Positions 60,603 through 64,000 of a stretch of 64,000 nucleotides of DNA are shown here, piece after piece. Positions within the stretch are counted from its first letter, which is position 1, and every line of letters starts with the position of its first letter. The position numbers were made by a program, and so were the translations under genes. The notes beneath the pieces were generated by a model. It was given only the letters and a program-made list of their open reading frames with translations. It had not been told where the DNA came from and made no database searches. Origin of the DNA: Alphaproteobacteria bacterium HGW-Alphaproteobacteria-4 (GTDB lineage: Bacteria; Pseudomonadota; Alphaproteobacteria; Rhodobacterales; Rhodobacteraceae); assembly GCA_002842855.1 (NCBI GenBank), contig PHEE01000025.1:1-64000 (forward strand), read 5' to 3'.

Positions 60603-62080
60603 CAGATGCTGAGGCAGATATACTTCATTTCAAGGTAGTCTTCCATGCCGTGCCGGCTGCCTTCGCGCCCCAGCCCCGATTGCTTGACGCCGCCAAACGG
60701 CGCCACCTCGGTGGAAATGATGCCGGTGTTGACCCCGACGATGCCGTATTCCAGCGCCTCCTGCACCCGCGTTACCCGCCCGATGTCGCGCGCATAGAAA
60801 TAGCTGGCGAGGCCAAAGATGGTGGCGTTGGCCTTGGCGATCACTTCCTCTTCGGTGTCGAACTTGAACAGGGGCGCCAGCGGGCCAAAAGTTTCCTCGT
60901 TGGTGACCATCATTTCGTCGGTAACCCCGGTGAGGATGGTCGGCTCAAAGAAATTGCCGCCCAGGGCGTGGCGGTTGCCCCCAAGCTCGATCTGCGCACC
61001 CTTGGCGCGGGCATCGGCGATGTGTTCCTCGACCTTTTCCACCGCCGCGATGTTGACCAACGGGCCGAAATCGACGGTTTCGCTCAGCCCATCACCGACG
61101 CGGGTTTTCGCCACCGCCGCGCGCAGTTTTGCGGCGAAGGCATCATAGACCCCGGCTTGCACATAGATGCGGTTGGCGCAGACGCAGGTCTGGCCGTTGT
61201 TGCGGAACTTCGATGCCATCGCGCCCAGAACAGCTGCATCCAGATCGGCGTCGTCAAACACGATGAAGGGCGCGTTGCCGCCCAGCTCCATCGAGCATTT
61301 CATCACCTGGTCGGCAGCCTGGCGCAGTAATATCCGCCCGACTTCGGTCGATCCGGTGAAGGTCAGCTTGCGCACCAGGGGGTTCTCGCAGAACTCCTTG
61401 CCGATGTCCGACGAGCGTTTCGAGGTGATGACCGAGAAGATACCTTTGGGCAGCCCCGCGCGCTCCCCCAGCACCGCCAGCGCCAGCGCCGACAGCGGCG
61501 TTTCCGCCGCAGGGCGCGCCACAAAGCCACAGCCCACCGCCAGGGCGGGGCCGCATTTGCGGGTGATCATCGCGTTTGGAAAGTTCCACGGCGTGATCGA
61601 GCCGACCACCCCGATCGGCTGTTTGATCACGGTAATGCGCTTGTCGCGCAGGTGGCCCGGTATGGTTTCGCCGTAAACGCGCTTGGCCTCTTCACCGAAC
61701 CATTCGATGAAGCTGGCACCATAGGCGATCTCGCCCTTGGCCTCGGCCAGCGGTTTGCCCATTTCGGCGGTCAGGATCAGGCCAAGGTCATGCTGGTTCG
61801 CTATCATCAGATCGAACCACTTGCGCATCACCTGCGCGCGTTCCTTGCCGGTGCGCGCCGCCCAATCCTTCATCGCCGCGTTGGCGGCGGCAATGGCGCG
61901 GCCGGTCTCGGCGCGGCCAAGGTTCGGCACATGGCAGATCACATCGCCCCGCGCCGGGTTGGTGACGGCGAATGTGCCGCCGTCGTCGGCCTCGATCCAC
62001 TCGCCCGCAACATATGCGCGGGTGGCGAGCAGGCTCGGGTCTTGCAAGAGGCTCTTGAGGTCGGTGGCGGTGTCAAGCAT
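60602..62080 (-). CDS. gabD: Succinate-semialdehyde dehydrogenase (NADP-dependent, GabD type)
   Basis: Oxidises succinate semialdehyde to succinate in the GABA shunt. The 492-residue aldehyde dehydrogenase has the Asn of TPWNFP near 162, the catalytic Glu in MELGGNAPF near 265, and the catalytic Cys in NNGQTCVCANR near 300. The C-terminal half ends YLEMKYICLSI, characteristic of this subfamily. Start 62080 (MLDTATDLK) is used because the preceding in-frame stretch is not conserved. It is coupled to the DUF2267 gene and divergent from the alpha/beta hydrolase. Confidence 0.93.
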   Translation of the reverse strand: MLDTATDLKSLLQDPSLLATRAYVAGEWIEADDGGTFAVTNPARGDVICHVPNLGRAETGRAIAAANAAMKDWAARTGKERAQVMRKWFDLMIANQHDLGLILTAEMGKPLAEAKGEIAYGASFIEWFGEEAKRVYGETIPGHLRDKRITVIKQPIGVVGSITPWNFPNAMITRKCGPALAVGCGFVARPAAETPLSALALAVLGERAGLPKGIFSVITSKRSSDIGKEFCENPLVRKLTFTGSTEVGRILLRQAADQVMKCSMELGGNAPFIVFDDADLDAAVLGAMASKFRNNGQTCVCANRIYVQAGVYDAFAAKLRAAVAKTRVGDGLSETVDFGPLVNIAAVEKVEEHIADARAKGAQIELGGNRHALGGNFFEPTILTGVTDEMMVTNEETFGPLAPLFKFDTEEEVIAKANATIFGLASYFYARDIGRVTRVQEALEYGIVGVNTGIISTEVAPFGGVKQSGLGREGSRHGMEDYLEMKYICLSI

Positions 62081-62100
62081 GGTTTCCTCCGGGGTAGGGT

Positions 62101-62883
62101 TTGCCCGAGCAAAAGCACGCAAAGGCCTATACCAATTCGGCGTTCATTCCGGGCGGCGAGGGCTTTGCTTCCCGCTGGGCCGCTACCGCGGCGGCGTTTC
62201 GTGCCGCGCGTCCGCCCGAACGGCTTGCCTATGGTCCGGGGCCGCGCAACTGGGCGCATCTGTTTCTCCCCCGGCGTGCGGCGCGGGGCCTCGTTGTATT
62301 CGTGCATGGCGGCTATTGGCTGCGCTTTGGACCGGACGATTTCTCGCACCTTGCCGCAGGCGCGCTTGCGGCGGGCTTTGCCTGTGCGCTGCCCGCCTAC
62401 ACGCTCGCCCCCGCCGCCCGCATCGCCGCAATCACCGCCGAGGTGGCGCAGGCGCTTGCCATGCTCGCCGCAAGGGTGGCGGGGCCGATCCACCTTGCCG
62501 GTCATTCCGCTGGCGGCCACCTTGCGGCGCGCATGGCTTGCGATGGGGTGCTGCCCGAGGCGGTCGCCGGACGCATTGCACGCGTGGTGCCGATCTCGCC
62601 GGTGGCCGACCTTGCGCCGTTGATGCTGACCGCGATGCAGACGGATCTGCGGCTCGATGCCGCCGAGGTCGCCGCCGAAAGCCCGGTCTACCTGCCCCGC
62701 CGCTCGGGGCCGCAGGTGCATGTCTGGGTCGGCGGCGCCGAACGCCCGGCGTTTCTGGCGCAGGCCGGGGCGCTTGCCACCGCCTGGGGCAGCGCGCTGA
62801 CGGTGGAACCCGCGCGCCACCATTTCGATGTGATCGAGGGGTTGCAGCAGCCTTCACCGCTGCTCTCGGCGCTGATCGGTTGA
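62101..62883 (+). CDS. Alpha/beta hydrolase
   Basis: A 260-residue hydrolase of the esterase/lipase or kynurenine-formamidase-like group. The oxyanion motif VFVHGGYWLRFG lies near 66-77, the nucleophile elbow GHSAGGH near 138-144, the Asp region around 200, and the catalytic His in ARHHFDVIEGL near 240. Start is TTG at 62101; there is no upstream ATG in frame near the gabD start, and a GGGGTAGGG stretch serves as the ribosome site. Substrate unknown. Confidence 0.78.
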   Translation: MPEQKHAKAYTNSAFIPGGEGFASRWAATAAAFRAARPPERLAYGPGPRNWAHLFLPRRAARGLVVFVHGGYWLRFGPDDFSHLAAGALAAGFACALPAYTLAPAARIAAITAEVAQALAMLAARVAGPIHLAGHSAGGHLAARMACDGVLPEAVAGRIARVVPISPVADLAPLMLTAMQTDLRLDAAEVAAESPVYLPRRSGPQVHVWVGGAERPAFLAQAGALATAWGSALTVEPARHHFDVIEGLQQPSPLLSALIG

Positions 62884-62886
62884 GGT

Positions 62887-62930
62887 GCGGGGGGCCAGCC
62901 CCCCGCGCCCCCGGGGTATTTGGGCAATGA
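62887..62930. repeat. Dispersed intergenic repeat with hairpin, copy 2
   Basis: A GC-rich stem (GCGGGGGG ... CCCCCCGC near 62887-62905) is followed by CCCCCGGGGTATTTGGGCAATGAAGAA. The same order of stem then GGGGTATTTG is found in reverse at 63951-63991 and as an inverted pair near 56.7 kb. It lies between the convergent hydrolase and P1 peptidase genes. Confidence 0.6.
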
Positions 62931-62934
62931 AGAA

Positions 62935-63927
62935 TCAGCCTGCGAAGCGCGTGTGCCACGCAGGTTGCAGATCGCCCGGATGCGGGCGTGCTTCGAACAC
63001 CGCGCGTGCGATAGCGCGGGCCAAACAGGTTGCCGCCGCGTGGCCCAGCACGAAAGGCTGCACCATCGGGTCGGTCAGCGGCTTCGCCCCGGTGGCGGCG
63101 GCAAAGACCAGATCGCCATCGAAAGGCGTGTGGCTCGGCACGATGGCGCGCGCCATGCCGTCATGCGCTGCCGTTGCCAGGCGCTGTGCCTGCGCCTGCG
63201 TGAGGGCGGCATCGGTCGCAACAATGGCTATGGTGGTGGCTTCGCCCATCCGCTTCAAGGGGCTTGGCTCCTGCCCGGGTGCAAATTGCGCAGGCAGACC
63301 GCGCCCGCCGTACTCGCCCGCCATCTCCCACGGGGCCGCCCAGAACTGGGGGCCTTCGCCCACCGTTACCGAACCCAGCGCATTCACCGCCACCAAAGCG
63401 CCGACCGTAATGCCGCACTCGAGCACCAGCGAGGCCGAACCGAGGCCGCCCTTCCAACTGCCGGTCATCGCGCCAAACCCGGCCCCTGCGGAACCGAGCG
63501 CAAACTCAACCCCCGCTGCCGCGAGCGCCGCTTGCCCAAGCCGCTTGTAGGGGTTCTCGCCCCAGTCCTTGTCACCGCCGTTCAGAAGGTCGAACAGGAT
63601 GGCACCGGGAACGATCGGAACCCGCATGCCGCCCACCTCGAAACCGCGCCCCGCCGCGCGCAGCGCGTCCGCCACCCCCGAGGCGGCATCGAGGCCAAAG
63701 GCCGAGCCGCCCGCAAGCACCAGCGCATCGACCTGCTGCACCAGCTTGTCGGGTGCAAGCAGATCGGTCTCGCGGGTGCCCGGCGCGCCGCCCATCACAT
63801 GCACCGCCGCCACGAAAGGTTGCGCGCCCAAAAGCACCGTGGCCCCGGTACGCACCCCGGCATCTTTGGCGTTGCCCACCAGCAGCCCCTCGACGTCGGT
63901 GATGAGGTTGCGCTTGCCCGGTTTCAT
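62935..63927 (-). CDS. P1-family peptidase (DmpA/L-aminopeptidase-D-esterase type)
   Basis: An Ntn-hydrolase-like autoprocessing aminopeptidase of 330 residues. The proenzyme cleavage and nucleophile Ser lie in VALVAVNALGSVTVGE-type context (NALGSV near 198-203), and the N-terminal chain has HVMGGAPGTRETDLL near 50-64 and GGSAFGLDAA near 80-89. DmpA-family enzymes act on N-terminal D- or L-amino acids, esters and beta-peptides. The start at 63927 has an AGGAG site; an in-frame ATG-like start at 63951 is less likely. Confidence 0.85.
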   Translation of the reverse strand: MKPGKRNLITDVEGLLVGNAKDAGVRTGATVLLGAQPFVAAVHVMGGAPGTRETDLLAPDKLVQQVDALVLAGGSAFGLDAASGVADALRAAGRGFEVGGMRVPIVPGAILFDLLNGGDKDWGENPYKRLGQAALAAAGVEFALGSAGAGFGAMTGSWKGGLGSASLVLECGITVGALVAVNALGSVTVGEGPQFWAAPWEMAGEYGGRGLPAQFAPGQEPSPLKRMGEATTIAIVATDAALTQAQAQRLATAAHDGMARAIVPSHTPFDGDLVFAAATGAKPLTDPMVQPFVLGHAAATCLARAIARAVFEARPHPGDLQPAWHTRFAG

Positions 63928-63950
63928 GCTGCCCGCTCCTGCTTTAGTCA

Positions 63951-63991
63951 AATACCCTGCGGGGGTCCGGGGGCGCGAAGCCCCCGGCGCC
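63951..63991 (-). repeat. Dispersed intergenic repeat, copy 3 (minus orientation)
   Basis: On the minus strand it reads as a CCGGGGGC/GCCCCCGG hairpin followed by CAGGGTATTTGAC, the same organisation as the copy at 62887-62930. It runs almost to the end of the window, upstream of the P1 peptidase gene. Nothing else is visible in the last 70 bases. Confidence 0.55.
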
Positions 63992-64000
63992 TTCAGATAC

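Overview
This is a GC-rich (about two thirds G+C by eye) chromosomal segment of an alphaproteobacterium, almost certainly a member of the Rhodobacteraceae (Rhodobacter/Paracoccus/roseobacter type). The basis is the combination of a malyl-CoA lyase of the ethylmalonyl-CoA pathway, phaA-phaB for polyhydroxybutyrate, a tiny aa3-oxidase subunit IV, a COQ9-type ubiquinone factor next to rpsU, a TIGR02302-type membrane protein, a TrcR/DUF1013 regulator and small lipoproteins between argH and lysA. No rRNA, tRNA, CRISPR array, transposase or integrase was found. Most of the window is dense core metabolism with many 4-base start/stop overlaps.

Layout. 1-6.3 kb: the tail of an RTX-type secreted protein, then a minus-strand block of a type I secretion ABC transporter and its membrane-fusion partner followed by manC-manB (GDP-mannose supply). 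6.5-13 kb: Sua5, an acyl-CoA dehydrogenase with a metallo-beta-lactamase-fold hydrolase, cytochrome oxidase subunit IV, a lipoprotein, AzlCD and a GNAT enzyme. 13-22.4 kb: greA with a membrane protein, a PAP2-family gene cut by a stop codon, a frameshifted ETF-QO gene, a TPR protein with ispE, polyprenyl diphosphate synthase, DUF2007 and TrmN6. 22.4-27.5 kb: an EamA exporter, an ATP-grasp enzyme, phaB, phaA and an EAL protein. 27.7-40.7 kb: a PAS sensor, a TlpA-type thioredoxin, argH, two small lipoproteins, lysA, the TIGR02302 protein, a zinc-ribbon protein, ftsE-ftsX-plsC, a SugE-type exporter and accA. 40.9-47.6 kb: a frameshifted malyl-CoA lyase, dipeptide epimerase and D-amino-acid transaminase, a mini-RTX protein, an N-formylglutamate amidohydrolase-like enzyme, pyk, rpmI and rplT. 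47.8-52 kb: pheS and pheT with an AT-rich membrane-protein gene wedged between them. 52-64 kb: a GMC oxidoreductase, a GST, mscL, ald with its Lrp-type regulator, rpsU diverging from a 5'-damaged COQ9 gene, a quinone oxidoreductase, RNase T2, trcR, a succinate-semialdehyde dehydrogenase, an alpha/beta hydrolase and a P1 peptidase.

Two things stand out. First, the gene at 48855-49550 is compositionally foreign (two sample lines are 45% and 47% G+C against 67% in adjacent pheS), yet it starts inside the pheS stop codon and ends one base before pheT. It encodes a two-helix membrane protein with a long helical domain of unknown function. Second, four separate core loci carry lesions: an in-frame stop in the PAP2 gene, frameshifting deletions in ETF-QO and malyl-CoA lyase, and loss of both start regions at the rpsU/COQ9 junction. 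The three deletions look alike and remove short conserved stretches, so assembly or consensus error must be weighed against real gene decay.
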